A program made the position numbers and the translations under genes. Positions 10,869-21,072 of a stretch of DNA of 64,000 nt are shown here, in pieces (position 1 is the first letter of the stretch; each line of letters opens with the position of its first letter). Source of the stretch: Actinacidiphila guanduensis (GTDB lineage Bacteria; Actinomycetota; Actinomycetes; Streptomycetales; Streptomycetaceae); the NCBI RefSeq assembly GCF_900103985.1, contig NZ_FNIE01000003.1, forward strand, positions 496,001 through 560,000, written 5' to 3'. The notes beneath the pieces are model-generated. The model saw nothing but the letters and a program-made list of their open reading frames with translations. It searched no databases and was not told the origin of the DNA.

Positions 10869-11784
10869 ACCGAATCCTCGGGTCCAGGACCGCGTAGAGC
10901 AGGTCGACGAGCAGGTTGGCGGCCAGGAAGATGATCACCAGGATGGTGACGAAACCGACCACGGTGGGCGGGTTCTGCCGCAGGATGCCCTGGTAGAGCT
11001 GGTAGCCCACGCCATGGATGTTGAAGATCCGCTCGGTGACGACGGCGCCGGCCATCAGGCCGCCGATGTCGGTGCCGAGGAAGGTCACCACGGGGATCAG
11101 CGAGTTGCGCAGCAAGTGGACGGTGACCACCCGGCGCTTGGGCAGGCCCTTGGCGACGGCGGTGCGCACGTAGTCCGCGCGGGCGTTCTCCGCGACCGAG
11201 GTACGGGTCAGCCGCGCCACGTAGGCCAGCGAGACCGCGGCCAGCACCAGGCCGGGCAGGATCAGGTCGCCGATCGGGGCGCCCTCGGCCACCGCCGGGT
11301 TCGCCACGTGCCACTTGACGCCGAGGAAGTACTGCAGGACGTAGCCGGTGACGAAGGTCGGCACGGCCACGACGAGGAGGGTGAACGCCAACACGCCGGT
11401 GTCGGCGAACCGGCCGCGGCGCATGCCGGCCAGCAGGCCCAGGCCGATGCCGGCCACGGCCTCGATCGCGAACGCCACCAGGGTGAGCCGGATCGTGACC
11501 GGGAACGCGCTGCCCATCAGCTCGGTGACCGGCTGGCCGGTGGCCGCGGTGCCGAAGTTCCCGGTGAAGATCTGCTTCATGTAGTGGACGTACTGGGCGG
11601 GCAGCGAGTGGTCCAGGTACATCGCGTGCCGGATCTGCGCGGCGGTCGCCGGGTCGGGCGCCCGGTCGCCGAACATCGCGGCCACCGGGTCGCCGAGCGC
11701 GTAGACCATGACGAAGATCAGAAAGGTCGTGCCGATGAAGACGGGCACCATCTGGAGCAGTCGCCTGATGACGTAGCGCCCCAC
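10861..11784 (-). CDS. Peptide ABC transporter permease OppB type, operon copy 2
   Basis: A 307-residue permease equal in length to copy 1 and similar throughout (GRYVIRRLLQMVPVF start, AKGLPKRRVVTVHLLRNS loop, LLYAVLDPRIRYA ending). The open frame extends to 11847, but a GTG at 11784 with GGAGG 4 nt upstream aligns with the ATG used in copy 1 and is taken as the start. It sits 154 bp after the lipoprotein stop, a wider gap than the 67 bp in copy 1. Confidence 0.93.
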   Translation of the reverse strand: MGRYVIRRLLQMVPVFIGTTFLIFVMVYALGDPVAAMFGDRAPDPATAAQIRHAMYLDHSLPAQYVHYMKQIFTGNFGTAATGQPVTELMGSAFPVTIRLTLVAFAIEAVAGIGLGLLAGMRRGRFADTGVLAFTLLVVAVPTFVTGYVLQYFLGVKWHVANPAVAEGAPIGDLILPGLVLAAVSLAYVARLTRTSVAENARADYVRTAVAKGLPKRRVVTVHLLRNSLIPVVTFLGTDIGGLMAGAVVTERIFNIHGVGYQLYQGILRQNPPTVVGFVTILVIIFLAANLLVDLLYAVLDPRIRYA

Positions 11785-11938
11785 GTGTCCTCCATGGAGT
11801 CGGGCCGGACGGCGGCCGCGGCTCGTGGCCGCGGCCGACACCCCCACCGCGAGCGGTTGCTGTCGGATTCCCCCTGCGGCGCACCCGCCCCGGGGTACCG
11901 GGGCGGGTGCGCCTACGACATGCCGGTCGGCTGCTGTG

Positions 11939-13579
11939 TCAGCTGTTGTTGACCGTGATGTCGGTGTAGACGGGGTAGCTGAAGGCGTTCTCCGTCACGT
12001 GCGAGACCCGCGAGGACCAGCCGGCCTCACCGTTCTGGTACCAGAGCGGGATCACCGGCATGTCCGTGAAGAGCAGCTTCTCGGCCTGCTGGTAGAGCGC
12101 GGTCGCCTTGGCGGTGTCCGGCTCGGCGTTGGCCTGCTTGATCAGCTTGTCGAACTGCGGGTTGCTGTAGTGCGAGTCGTTCGAGCTGCCGCCGGTCGCG
12201 TAGAGCGGCGTCAGGAAGTCGTCGATCAGCGGGTAGTCCATCTGCCAGCCCGAACGGAACGGGTTGGTCATCTCGCCCTTGGTGATCTGGTTGCGGAAGT
12301 CCGCGAAGGTGCCCGTCGGGGCGCCCACGCACGCCTTGTTGTCGCCCAGCACGTTGTTGATGCTGTTGCAGACCGCGTCCACCCACTCCTTGTGGGAGCC
12401 GGAGTCGGCGTTGTAGCCGATGGTCATGTGACCGCCGGGGATGCCGCCGCCCTCCTTGATCAGCTCGCGCGCCTTGGCCGGGTTGTACGTCACCGAGTCG
12501 CCGGCGATGTCGGAGCTGTAGCCGCCGGCCGCGCCCAGCACCGGGGAGGTGAGGTCGGTGGCCGGGGTGCGGGTGCCCTGGAAGATCTTCTGGGTGATCG
12601 TCTTGCGGTCGATCGCCATCGACAGGCCGAGCCGGACCTTGTCCATCCCGGGCTTGCTCCACGCCTTCTGGTTCAGCGGGAAGGAGACGGTCTGGATGAT
12701 GCCGGCCGGCTGGTTGAGGTAGCGGCCGTCCAGGTCGGTCTTCACGTGGCTGAGCTGCTCGGCCGGGATGTCGTCCAGCACGTCCAGGTTGCCGGCCTGC
12801 AGGTCGGCGTAGGCGGTGTTGGAGTCGGTGTAGACCTTGAGCAGGACGCCCTTGTTCTTCGGCTTGCTCGGCCCGGTGTAGTACGGGTTGGGGACCAGCT
12901 TCATGCTGGAGCCCTTGGTGTACGACACGATCTTGTACGGGCCGTCGCCGACCGGCTTGTCGAGGTAGCCGGCGTGGTCGGTGAAGAAGGACGTCGGCAG
13001 CGGCGCGAACGCCTTGTAGCCGAGCCGGTCCGGCCAGGTGGAGAACTTCTGGGTGAGCTGCACGGTGAAGGTCTGGTTGTCGACGACCTTCAGGCCGGAC
13101 ATGGTCTTCGCCGTGGGCGCGCCGGAGTCCGGGTGCACCTTGGCGTAGCCCGCGATGTCCTCGAAGAAGTACGCGTTGAGCTGCTTGTTGGTGAGCAGCG
13201 CGCCGTAGTTCCAGGCGTCCACGAAGGAGTGGGCGGTGACGGGGGTGCCGTCGGAGAACTTCAGGCCGGGCTTCAGCTTGATGGTGAAGTTCTGCTGGTC
13301 GGTGGTGGTGATCGACTGCGCGGCGGCCAGCTGGGCGGCGCCGGTGGTCGGGTTGTACTCCTTGAGGTCCTCGAAGATCATGTCGAGGACCTTGCCGCCC
13401 TGCACCTCGTTGGTGTTGGCGGGCTCCAGCGGGTTCTGCGGGTCGCCCCACCAGGCCCGGACGATGCCGTCGTCCGAACCGCCGGCCTTGGTGTCGCCGG
13501 AACCGCCGCCGCACGCGGTGGCCGCCAGGGCGACGACCGCCGCTCCCACGACCCACTTGGCGCTCTTGGCACCGCGCAT
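11939..13579 (-). CDS. Peptide-binding lipoprotein (SBP family 5), operon copy 2
   Basis: A 546-residue peptide-binding lipoprotein of exactly the same length as copy 1. It has a signal peptide with lipobox LAATAC at residues 18-23, then GDPQNPLEPANTNEVQGG and the family 5 fold; a cysteine-containing block (AVCNSINNVLG) is shared with copy 1. The ATG at 13579 follows GAGGAGGC. It is the first gene of the second operon and faces a 521-bp upstream region carrying a CRP-like palindrome. Sequence drift from copy 1 is concentrated in the middle, where ligand contacts usually lie, so a different peptide preference is plausible (inference). Confidence 0.95.
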   Translation of the reverse strand: MRGAKSAKWVVGAAVVALAATACGGGSGDTKAGGSDDGIVRAWWGDPQNPLEPANTNEVQGGKVLDMIFEDLKEYNPTTGAAQLAAAQSITTTDQQNFTIKLKPGLKFSDGTPVTAHSFVDAWNYGALLTNKQLNAYFFEDIAGYAKVHPDSGAPTAKTMSGLKVVDNQTFTVQLTQKFSTWPDRLGYKAFAPLPTSFFTDHAGYLDKPVGDGPYKIVSYTKGSSMKLVPNPYYTGPSKPKNKGVLLKVYTDSNTAYADLQAGNLDVLDDIPAEQLSHVKTDLDGRYLNQPAGIIQTVSFPLNQKAWSKPGMDKVRLGLSMAIDRKTITQKIFQGTRTPATDLTSPVLGAAGGYSSDIAGDSVTYNPAKARELIKEGGGIPGGHMTIGYNADSGSHKEWVDAVCNSINNVLGDNKACVGAPTGTFADFRNQITKGEMTNPFRSGWQMDYPLIDDFLTPLYATGGSSNDSHYSNPQFDKLIKQANAEPDTAKATALYQQAEKLLFTDMPVIPLWYQNGEAGWSSRVSHVTENAFSYPVYTDITVNNS

Positions 13580-14100
13580 GGGTATGCCTCCTCAGGAGTC
13601 ACTGTCGATACGTACTCGATGTGTGAGAAGGCCGTCCGCCCCTGACACCCCTGACAGTGGCTGCGGCCTTCGTGCTCGTGAGTCGGCGCGGCGCATTGTG
13701 GCAGCGCGTGACCCATTGACCCGAGCTCAACCTGGTCCACTATCCGCCACTTCCCGGGTTGCTCGGGACAGAGGGTTCGGTGTGCCGGGGCCGCAAGGGG
13801 CCCTTACGCGTCCCAGAATCCGGACATTCCGCCGCATACCCATACGCGCATGAATCGGACGGCGTGACTCTTATCACGCCCGAGACGTCCGATATCCGGA
13901 CACCAAATCCGCTCAACGGGGCATGGAAAAGGGGCGCGGGGCTGCGTCCGATGGGCGGCTCCGCCGCGTGTGCGCGCAACCGGTCACCGGCCGGCGGCCC
14001 GGAAGTGCCCGGACCGCCCCCTTCGGCCAGTGCTGGGGTTGCTCGCGCTCACACGGTGGAGCCGCCCATGAAACGCAGCTCCGCGCCCCTCCGGGGCTCG
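13580..14100 (-). other. 521-bp upstream region of transporter operon copy 2
   Basis: No convincing gene; a 79-codon minus-strand frame (13740-13979) lacks a ribosome site and any recognisable family. The region is less GC-rich than its surroundings and holds two palindromes, GGCGTGA-N6-TCACGCC (13861-13880) and GTCCG-ATATC-CGGAC (13887-13901). It probably contains both the typA 3' end signals (a short GCCCC/GGGGC hairpin at 14085-14097) and the operon promoter. Confidence 0.6.
13861..13880. promoter_or_regulatory. CRP-like palindrome GGCGTGA-N6-TCACGCC
   Basis: A perfect 7-bp inverted repeat with a 6-bp spacer whose core GTGA-N6-TCAC has the form of sites bound by the CRP/FNR family. Streptomyces Crp is reported to prefer GTG-N6-type-CAC sites. 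It is about 280 bp upstream of the lipoprotein start at 13579. A second palindrome follows 6 bp later. Binding is inference. Confidence 0.5.
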
Positions 14101-15969
<1,869 letters not shown>

Positions 15970-16376
15970 GGGTACGGCGCTTCTCCCGGAATCGTGGACG
16001 GCGTCGCGCCCCTACCTCGACGCGCTCACCTGCCGGGCACACCAATCGCCACGGCCTCTGCCCCCCATGGTACGGGTCGCTCCGCGGGCCCAGGTTTGCG
16101 GCCGCCGCTTGCGCAGTACGGGGGCGGCTACCCGCCGTCACGGTTCCGGTCTCGTCGCCGGGTGCCGCCCGGTGACCGGCTGAGCGCGCAGTTCCTCCCC
16201 CAGAGCTTCGCCTGGGATGTACCCCCAGCGCCCCTGGGTGGTACGGGGCTCGCTTGCGCGCAAAGGGCGAGTTCTTCAGGGGCGCGGGGAACTGCGCGAG
16301 CAGCCGAGATGGCGCGGGAGTCGGCGACGGTGCGGAACCCCGACGGCGGGGATCCGCACCGTAAGAAGCGCCCTCG
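15970..16376. other. 407-bp intergenic region with left repeat block
   Basis: The part near typA probably carries its promoter (TACCAT at 16067-16072 read on the minus strand). The part from 16121 to 16298 is a patchwork of dispersed elements that recur beyond the next gene: GGGGCGGCTAC(C/T)CGCCGTC at 16121, GGTTCC-GTCTCGTCGCCG at 16142, CGCGCAGTTCC at 16185 and a 23-mer at 16276-16298. No gene seen. Confidence 0.6.
16121..16298. repeat. Left intergenic repeat block flanking the orphan lipoprotein gene
   Basis: Four elements recur at 18355-18646: GGGGCGGCTAC-CGCCGTC (16121-16139, again 18396-18414), GGTTCC-GTCTCGTCGCCG (16142-16160, again 18355-18373 and inverted at 18778-18795), CGCGCAGTTCCTCCCCCAGA (from 16185, again from 18458), and TCAGGGGCGCGGGGAACTGC extended to 23 bp (16276-16298, identical at 18624-18646). 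Motifs of the GGGGCGCGGGGAACTGCGCG kind are commonly seen between genes in Streptomyces. Confidence 0.75.
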
Positions 16377-18173
16377 TTACTTGCGGAAGCCGATGTTCTG
16401 GTAGACGGGGGTCTGGAAGCCGAAAGCGCCGGCGTTGGCGACGTTCGCGCGCAGGGCGACCACTTCGGGGCGCTGGTAGAGGGGGATGGAACCCGCGGCC
16501 GCCCAGATCCGGGCGTCCGCCTGGTTGGTGAGGCTGCGTGCCTGGGAGGCGTCGAGCTCGGAGCCCGCCCGGGCGAGGAGCTGGTCGATCTGATCGGTCC
16601 CCACGCGGCTGTAGTTCTGCGCGACGGCCAGCGAACCGTCCGGCGCCGGCACCGGCTTGGCGAAGATCGGGGTGTCGTCGGTGGCGGGGTACGCGGTCCC
16701 CGGCCACGAGTAGAGCGCGAGGTCGAAGTCCCCCGAGGCCACGTGGTCCTGGAAGAAGCTGTCGTCGTCCACCTTGCTGATCTCCGTGCGGATGCCGATC
16801 GCGGAGAGCATCTGCGCGATCTGCTGCCCGACACCGTCCAGCGTCGGCGAGTTCGCCGGCAGCACGAACCGCAGCGTGAGGTCCTTGCCCTTCTTCGCCG
16901 CCGCCCGCACCGGCTCCACCACGGTCAGCGCGCCGGAGGCCGCCGTCCGCCCGGGCCCGGCCGCCTTCTCGCCCTGCGTGGCGGCCGACCGCTGCCAGCC
17001 GGCGTCGGCGAGCAGCGCGGCCGCCTGCTCGGCGCCGGAGCTGCCGAGCGCGGAGCTGTGGTCGGCGTACCCGGCCTGCGAGGGCAGCACGAGGTGGTTG
17101 CCGAGCGGCTGGTCGGGCAGCCCGAGCGGCTTGAGCACGCTCGCGGCGATCTTCTTGCGGTCGATCGCGCGGGCCACCGCGTGCCGCACCTTCTCGTCGG
17201 CGAGCGGCCCGGTGCTGCCGTTGAGCGCGAGCTGCGCGTAGGCCGCGTCGGGCGCCTTGCGCACCCCGACGCCCTTGGCGGCCCGGACCGCCGACAGCTG
17301 GTCCGGCTCCAGCGCTGCCACGTCGAGGGTGCCGGCGGCGACCTGCGCCGGGCGCTGGGCCTGCGGCACCGCCGTCAGCACGATCCGGTCCAGCTTCGCC
17401 CGCTCGCCCCACCAGGAGGCGCTGCGCGCGAGGGTGACCGTGCCGGCCTTGGCGTCCTCCCCCTGCACGGCGAAGGGGCCCGCGGTGACGGGGAGCCGGG
17501 TGCGTACACCGTCGTTGAAGGCGTCGGGGGTGCCGGTCACGGACTTCGGGTAGAGCGGGGTGAACAGCGCCCGCCAGTCCGCGTACGGCGTGGCGAAGGT
17601 GACCTTGACCTGGTGCGCGTCGCTGCCGCGGCTGATCGAGGCGATCCGGTCGTAGCCGGCGTTGCGGGCGGTCCAGAACGCGGTGTTCTTGCCGCCGAGC
17701 GCCTTCCACTGGGCGGTGAAGTCGTCCACGCCGATCGCCCGGCCGTCGCTCCACTTCGCCTTCGGGTTCAGGTCATAGGTGACGACCTGGCGCGGCTCCT
17801 GCGCGGTGACCTTCGCGTCGGCCAGGTAGTCGGTGTTCAGCTTGGGGGTGCCGTGGGCGTCGAGGCGGAACATCGCCGGCAGGGTGGCGCCGGTGACAGT
17901 GGAGGTGGCGTCGTCCGCGTCGGCCTGGAAGGCGTTGAGGGTGTGCGGCATCTCGTCGACCGCCCAGGTGAGGGTGCCGCCGTCGCGCACTCCCGCGCGG
18001 GACACGGCAGCCACGTCCACACCCGCGCTTCCGGCCGCGCCGCCGCCGGAGGAGGACGAGCAGGCGGCCAGCGCGCCGGCGCCGACCGCCAGCGCGAGCG
18101 CGGCACGTGCCGCGGCGGACAGGCCGCGCCGGTTCCCCGCCAGGGGGGCGGCGGGCGGGTTCGTGCGGGTCAT
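16377..18173 (-). CDS. Orphan peptide-binding lipoprotein (SBP family 5)
   Basis: A 598-residue secreted lipoprotein of the family 5 peptide-binding group. The signal runs from MTRTNPP to the lipobox LAAC (about residues 34-37), followed by a Ser/Gly tether. The mature part begins with GGTLTWAVDEMPHTLN and contains the family's hallmarks (KWSDGRAIGVDDF, VRHAVARAIDRKKIA). The ATG at 18173 gives a proper signal peptide and has GGAGG 11 nt upstream; the open frame reaches a GTG at 18227. No permease or ATPase genes adjoin it, so it is either an orphan receptor for a transporter encoded elsewhere or a partner of the upstream Opp systems. It differs clearly from the two operon lipoproteins and is bracketed by related repeat blocks. 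Confidence 0.9.
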   Translation of the reverse strand: MTRTNPPAAPLAGNRRGLSAAARAALALAVGAGALAACSSSSGGGAAGSAGVDVAAVSRAGVRDGGTLTWAVDEMPHTLNAFQADADDATSTVTGATLPAMFRLDAHGTPKLNTDYLADAKVTAQEPRQVVTYDLNPKAKWSDGRAIGVDDFTAQWKALGGKNTAFWTARNAGYDRIASISRGSDAHQVKVTFATPYADWRALFTPLYPKSVTGTPDAFNDGVRTRLPVTAGPFAVQGEDAKAGTVTLARSASWWGERAKLDRIVLTAVPQAQRPAQVAAGTLDVAALEPDQLSAVRAAKGVGVRKAPDAAYAQLALNGSTGPLADEKVRHAVARAIDRKKIAASVLKPLGLPDQPLGNHLVLPSQAGYADHSSALGSSGAEQAAALLADAGWQRSAATQGEKAAGPGRTAASGALTVVEPVRAAAKKGKDLTLRFVLPANSPTLDGVGQQIAQMLSAIGIRTEISKVDDDSFFQDHVASGDFDLALYSWPGTAYPATDDTPIFAKPVPAPDGSLAVAQNYSRVGTDQIDQLLARAGSELDASQARSLTNQADARIWAAAGSIPLYQRPEVVALRANVANAGAFGFQTPVYQNIGFRK

Positions 18174-18354
18174 GGGCTCGAACACCTCCGGGCGCTTCGC
18201 TGAGTCGCGGGGCGTCCGCCCCGACACGAACGGAGCGTGCCCGCTCTTCCACGGCGCCGACGCTCCCCCGCCGCCCTTCCACCCGAACGGCTCCCCTCCG
18301 GGGGCCGTGCGGGTTCCCGCCGGGGGCGCTGCGGGTGCGGCTCCCCACCGCTGG

Positions 18355-18646
18355 GGTTCCTGTCTCGTCGCCGACAGCCGCGGCGAAGGGGCTACGGGGC
18401 GGCTACTCGCCGTCGGGGTTCCCCGCCATTGCCGTCTACCGCACCATCTGGGCTTGTCGCGCAGTTCCTCCCCCAGAGCTTCGCCTGGGGGTACCCCCAG
18501 CGCCCCTTTCGGGTTCCCGTCTGCGCCACGGGGTCCGATGCCGTCCCGAGGCCGGTGGTTGGTTGCTCGCGCAGTTCCCCGCGCCCCTGAGGTGCTCGCC
18601 CTTCGCGCGAACGGCGAGGTTTTTCAGGGGCGCGGGGAACTGCGCG
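18355..18646. repeat. Right intergenic repeat block flanking the orphan lipoprotein gene
   Basis: Contains the same elements as 16121-16298 in a different order: GGTTCC-GTCTCGTCGCCG (18355), GGGGCGGCTAC-CGCCGTC (18396), CGCGCAGTTCCTCCCCCAGA (18458), a second CGCGCAGTTCC arm (18568) and the 23-mer (18624-18646). A further inverted copy of the GTCTCGTCGCCG element is at 18778-18795. Confidence 0.75.
18568..18646. repeat. Perfect 23-bp inverted repeat, potential cruciform
   Basis: The arm at 18568-18590 (CGCGCAGTTCCCCGCGCCCC then TGA) is the exact reverse complement of 18624-18646. The 33-nt loop has its own stem, CTCGCC against GGCGAG. In RNA this would be a very stable two-tier hairpin. It lies in the middle of a divergent intergenic region rather than just after a gene. 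Confidence 0.85.
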
Positions 18647-18915
18647 ACAAGCCCAGGACCGGACGGCGGCCGGGAACGCGCGGAGGCCCCTACGGCGGGT
18701 TGCCGTTTCTTGGGGGCGCTGGGGGAGGAACTGCTCCCCCAGAGGGGGCACCCCCACAGCCACAGCCGTGCGGCAGTCGGCGACGAGACAGGAACTCCAA
18801 CGGCGAGAAGCCAGCAACTGGGCTTCTCAAGTCGCGGGCAAAGAAACCCCCGCATACGCTCCAGAAAGGCCCAGCGGGGCACCCCCGCTCCCCCCTGCAG
18901 CCCGCGGAGCGAACC

Positions 18916-21072
18916 GTGCGGATATCACGACGAGCGTTCCCCGCCGTACTCGCGACGGCGCTCGCCGCGCTGGCGGCGCTCGTGGGGGCCGGGCGCGCGG
19001 ACGCGCCCGTACCGCTCGCGCGCATCGGCCAGATCACCGACCGAGTGGGGGCGCTCGGCGACCGCCGCCCGGAGGTGGCCGTGGCGCTCGACGGCCTGTA
19101 CGCCCGCCACCGGTTGCAGCTCTTCACCGTGTACGTCACCGGCTTCTCCGGCAGCCCGCCGCAGGCGTGGGCGGACCGGACGGCGGCACTCAACGGGCTG
19201 GGCCGCAAGGACATCCTGCTCGCCGTCGCCACGCACGACCGCCGGTACGCCGTCTCCGCCGACCCGCAGTCGGGGCTGACGCGGGCCCAGCTCGACCGGG
19301 TGGGCGACGAGGCGATCGAGCCCGCGCTGCGCCAGGACGACTGGGCGGGTGCCGCGGTCGGCGCCGCCGGCGGGTACGACGCGGTGCTCTCCGGCCGCCC
19401 GGTCGTACGGCCCGCGGTCACACCGGGCCCGCCCGACCCGGGCCGGACCGGCGGGGGGACGACGGGAGCGGTGTGGGTCCCGGTGGCCGCGCTCGCGGCG
19501 GCCGGGCTGCTCACCCTGTGGGCGTACCGCCGGCGCCGCCCCAAGCCGCGCCCGGTGCGCACCTCGGCCGGCAGGGGCGCCGCCCGCTGGGAGGGCCGCC
19601 CGCGGCTGCCGGTGCCGGTCACCCCGCTGCCGGAACTGGACGCGCAGGCCCGCGAGCTGCTGGTGGCCACCGACGACGCGGTGCGCACCAGCGAGGAGGA
19701 CGTCGGCTTCGCGTCCGCGCAGTTCGGCGACGAGGCGGTCGAGCCGTTCGCGGAGGCGGTGGCGTACGCCAAGGGCGAGCTGACCGCGGCCTTCCGGCTG
19801 CGGCAGAAGCTGGACGACGCGTTCCCCGAGGACGACGCCGTGCGGCGGCAGATGCTGGACGAGATCCTGTCACGCTGCACGCAGGCGAACCGCCGGCTGG
19901 ACGCGGAGTCCGAGGCGTTCGACCGGCTGCGGGCGATGGAGGCCAACGCGCCCCAGGTTCTGGAGCGGGCCGAGGCGGAGGCGGCCGCGCTGCCGGGCCG
20001 GATAGCCGCCGCCGAGTCGCTGCTCGGCCCGCTGGCGGCGCGCTACGCGGACAGCGCGCTCGAGCCGGTGGCGGGCTACCCGGCCGAGGCCCGCGACCGG
20101 CTGGACTTCGCCCGCGGCAGCCTGGACCAGGCGCGGGCCTCGCTCGGCACCGACCACGGCAGGACCGCCGTGTTCGTACGGGCCGCCGAGGGCGCGCTGG
20201 ACCAGGCGACGACGCTCGCCGACGCCGTCACCCGCCGGGAGCAGGAGCTGCACGCGGCCGAGGCGGCGCTGAGCGCGGCCCTGGCCGAGACCGACGCCGA
20301 CCTCGCCGAGGCGCGGGCGGTGCTGGGCGCGGGCGTGCAGGGGCCCGGCGGGTCGAGCCGGTACGGCGCCGGCGGCGGGACGGGGGTGTACGGCGACGTG
20401 GCCGGCCGGGCGGGCGGCGCGCACGCCGAGCTGCGCGGGCGGGTGGCGCGGGCCGAGGCGGTGCTCGCCGCCGTACGGGAGGAGGCCGCGACCGGGCGGC
20501 CGGACCCGATCGCCGCGCTGCGCCGGGTGCAGGATGCCGACCAGGCGCTGGACCGCGCGCTGACCGGGGTCCGCGAGGACGAGGCGGTGCGGCGGCGGGC
20601 CACCGCTCTGCTGGGCCAGGCGATGCTCGCCGCCCGCAGCGAGGTCGCCGCCGCGCGGGACGCGGTGACGACCCATCGGGGCGCGGTCGGCAGCCGGGCC
20701 CGTACCCGCCTCGCCGAGGCCGAACGGCTGCTCCGGCAGGCGGAGCAGGCCACCGCCGGGGACCCCGCGGCCGCGCTGGAGCACGCCCGGGCCGCCGACC
20801 GGCTGGCCCGCGACGCCCAGGCGCACGCCCGCGACGACGTCAGCGGCTTCGGGCCCGACCGTACGGGCCGGGCGCCCACGGGGGCCGGCGGCATGGGCGG
20901 CGCGGTGCTCGGCGGCATCCTGCTCGGCGACCTCCTCGGCGGCGGCCGTCGTGGCGGCTACGGCTTCGGCGGTTTCGGCGGCGGCCTGGGCGGCGGTTTC
21001 GGCGGCGCCGGCCCGGGCAGCTTCGGCGGCGGCCGTACCCGCGGCCGCATGGGCGGCGGAGGCCGGCCCTGA
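18916..21072 (+). CDS. TPM-domain membrane protein with long coiled coil and Gly-rich tail
   Basis: A 718-residue protein. Residues 1-28 form a signal peptide (RRAFPAVLATALAALAALVGAGRADA). A TPM (YgcG-like) domain covers about 35-155, with VALDGLYARHRLQLFTVYV and KDILLAVATHDRRYAVS. A membrane helix follows at about 183-203 (VPVAALAAAGLLTLWAY), then a stretch of about 400 residues rich in Ala, Glu and Arg predicted to be helical or coiled coil, and a glycine-rich end. GTG at 18916 follows GGAG at 6 nt. The open frame continues far upstream, but that part is GC-bias shadow. The next gene encodes a PspA-like protein, so the pair likely acts in membrane maintenance (inference). Confidence 0.88.
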   Translation: MRISRRAFPAVLATALAALAALVGAGRADAPVPLARIGQITDRVGALGDRRPEVAVALDGLYARHRLQLFTVYVTGFSGSPPQAWADRTAALNGLGRKDILLAVATHDRRYAVSADPQSGLTRAQLDRVGDEAIEPALRQDDWAGAAVGAAGGYDAVLSGRPVVRPAVTPGPPDPGRTGGGTTGAVWVPVAALAAAGLLTLWAYRRRRPKPRPVRTSAGRGAARWEGRPRLPVPVTPLPELDAQARELLVATDDAVRTSEEDVGFASAQFGDEAVEPFAEAVAYAKGELTAAFRLRQKLDDAFPEDDAVRRQMLDEILSRCTQANRRLDAESEAFDRLRAMEANAPQVLERAEAEAAALPGRIAAAESLLGPLAARYADSALEPVAGYPAEARDRLDFARGSLDQARASLGTDHGRTAVFVRAAEGALDQATTLADAVTRREQELHAAEAALSAALAETDADLAEARAVLGAGVQGPGGSSRYGAGGGTGVYGDVAGRAGGAHAELRGRVARAEAVLAAVREEAATGRPDPIAALRRVQDADQALDRALTGVREDEAVRRRATALLGQAMLAARSEVAAARDAVTTHRGAVGSRARTRLAEAERLLRQAEQATAGDPAAALEHARAADRLARDAQAHARDDVSGFGPDRTGRAPTGAGGMGGAVLGGILLGDLLGGGRRGGYGFGGFGGGLGGGFGGAGPGSFGGGRTRGRMGGGGRP

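Larger units (their letters stand above)
18174..18915. other. 742-bp intergenic region rich in repeats
   Basis: Between the divergent lipoprotein and TPM genes. Several long open frames cross it on both strands, but none has a start, ribosome site or family resemblance, and they arise from GC bias. It holds the right repeat block, a 23-bp perfect inverted repeat (18568-18646) and a C-rich hairpin CCCCCAGAGGGGGC near 18737. Promoters for both flanking genes must lie near the ends but cannot be assigned. Confidence 0.6.

Noticed and set aside
13740-13979. A 79-codon minus-strand frame upstream of transporter operon copy 2
   Set aside because: No ribosome site or recognisable family, and it overlaps the two palindromes of a likely promoter region.
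16121-18795. Repeat-flanked lipoprotein gene considered as an insertion sequence or transposon
   Set aside because: No transposase or integrase is encoded, the repeat elements are in different order on the two sides, and no target-site duplication was found.
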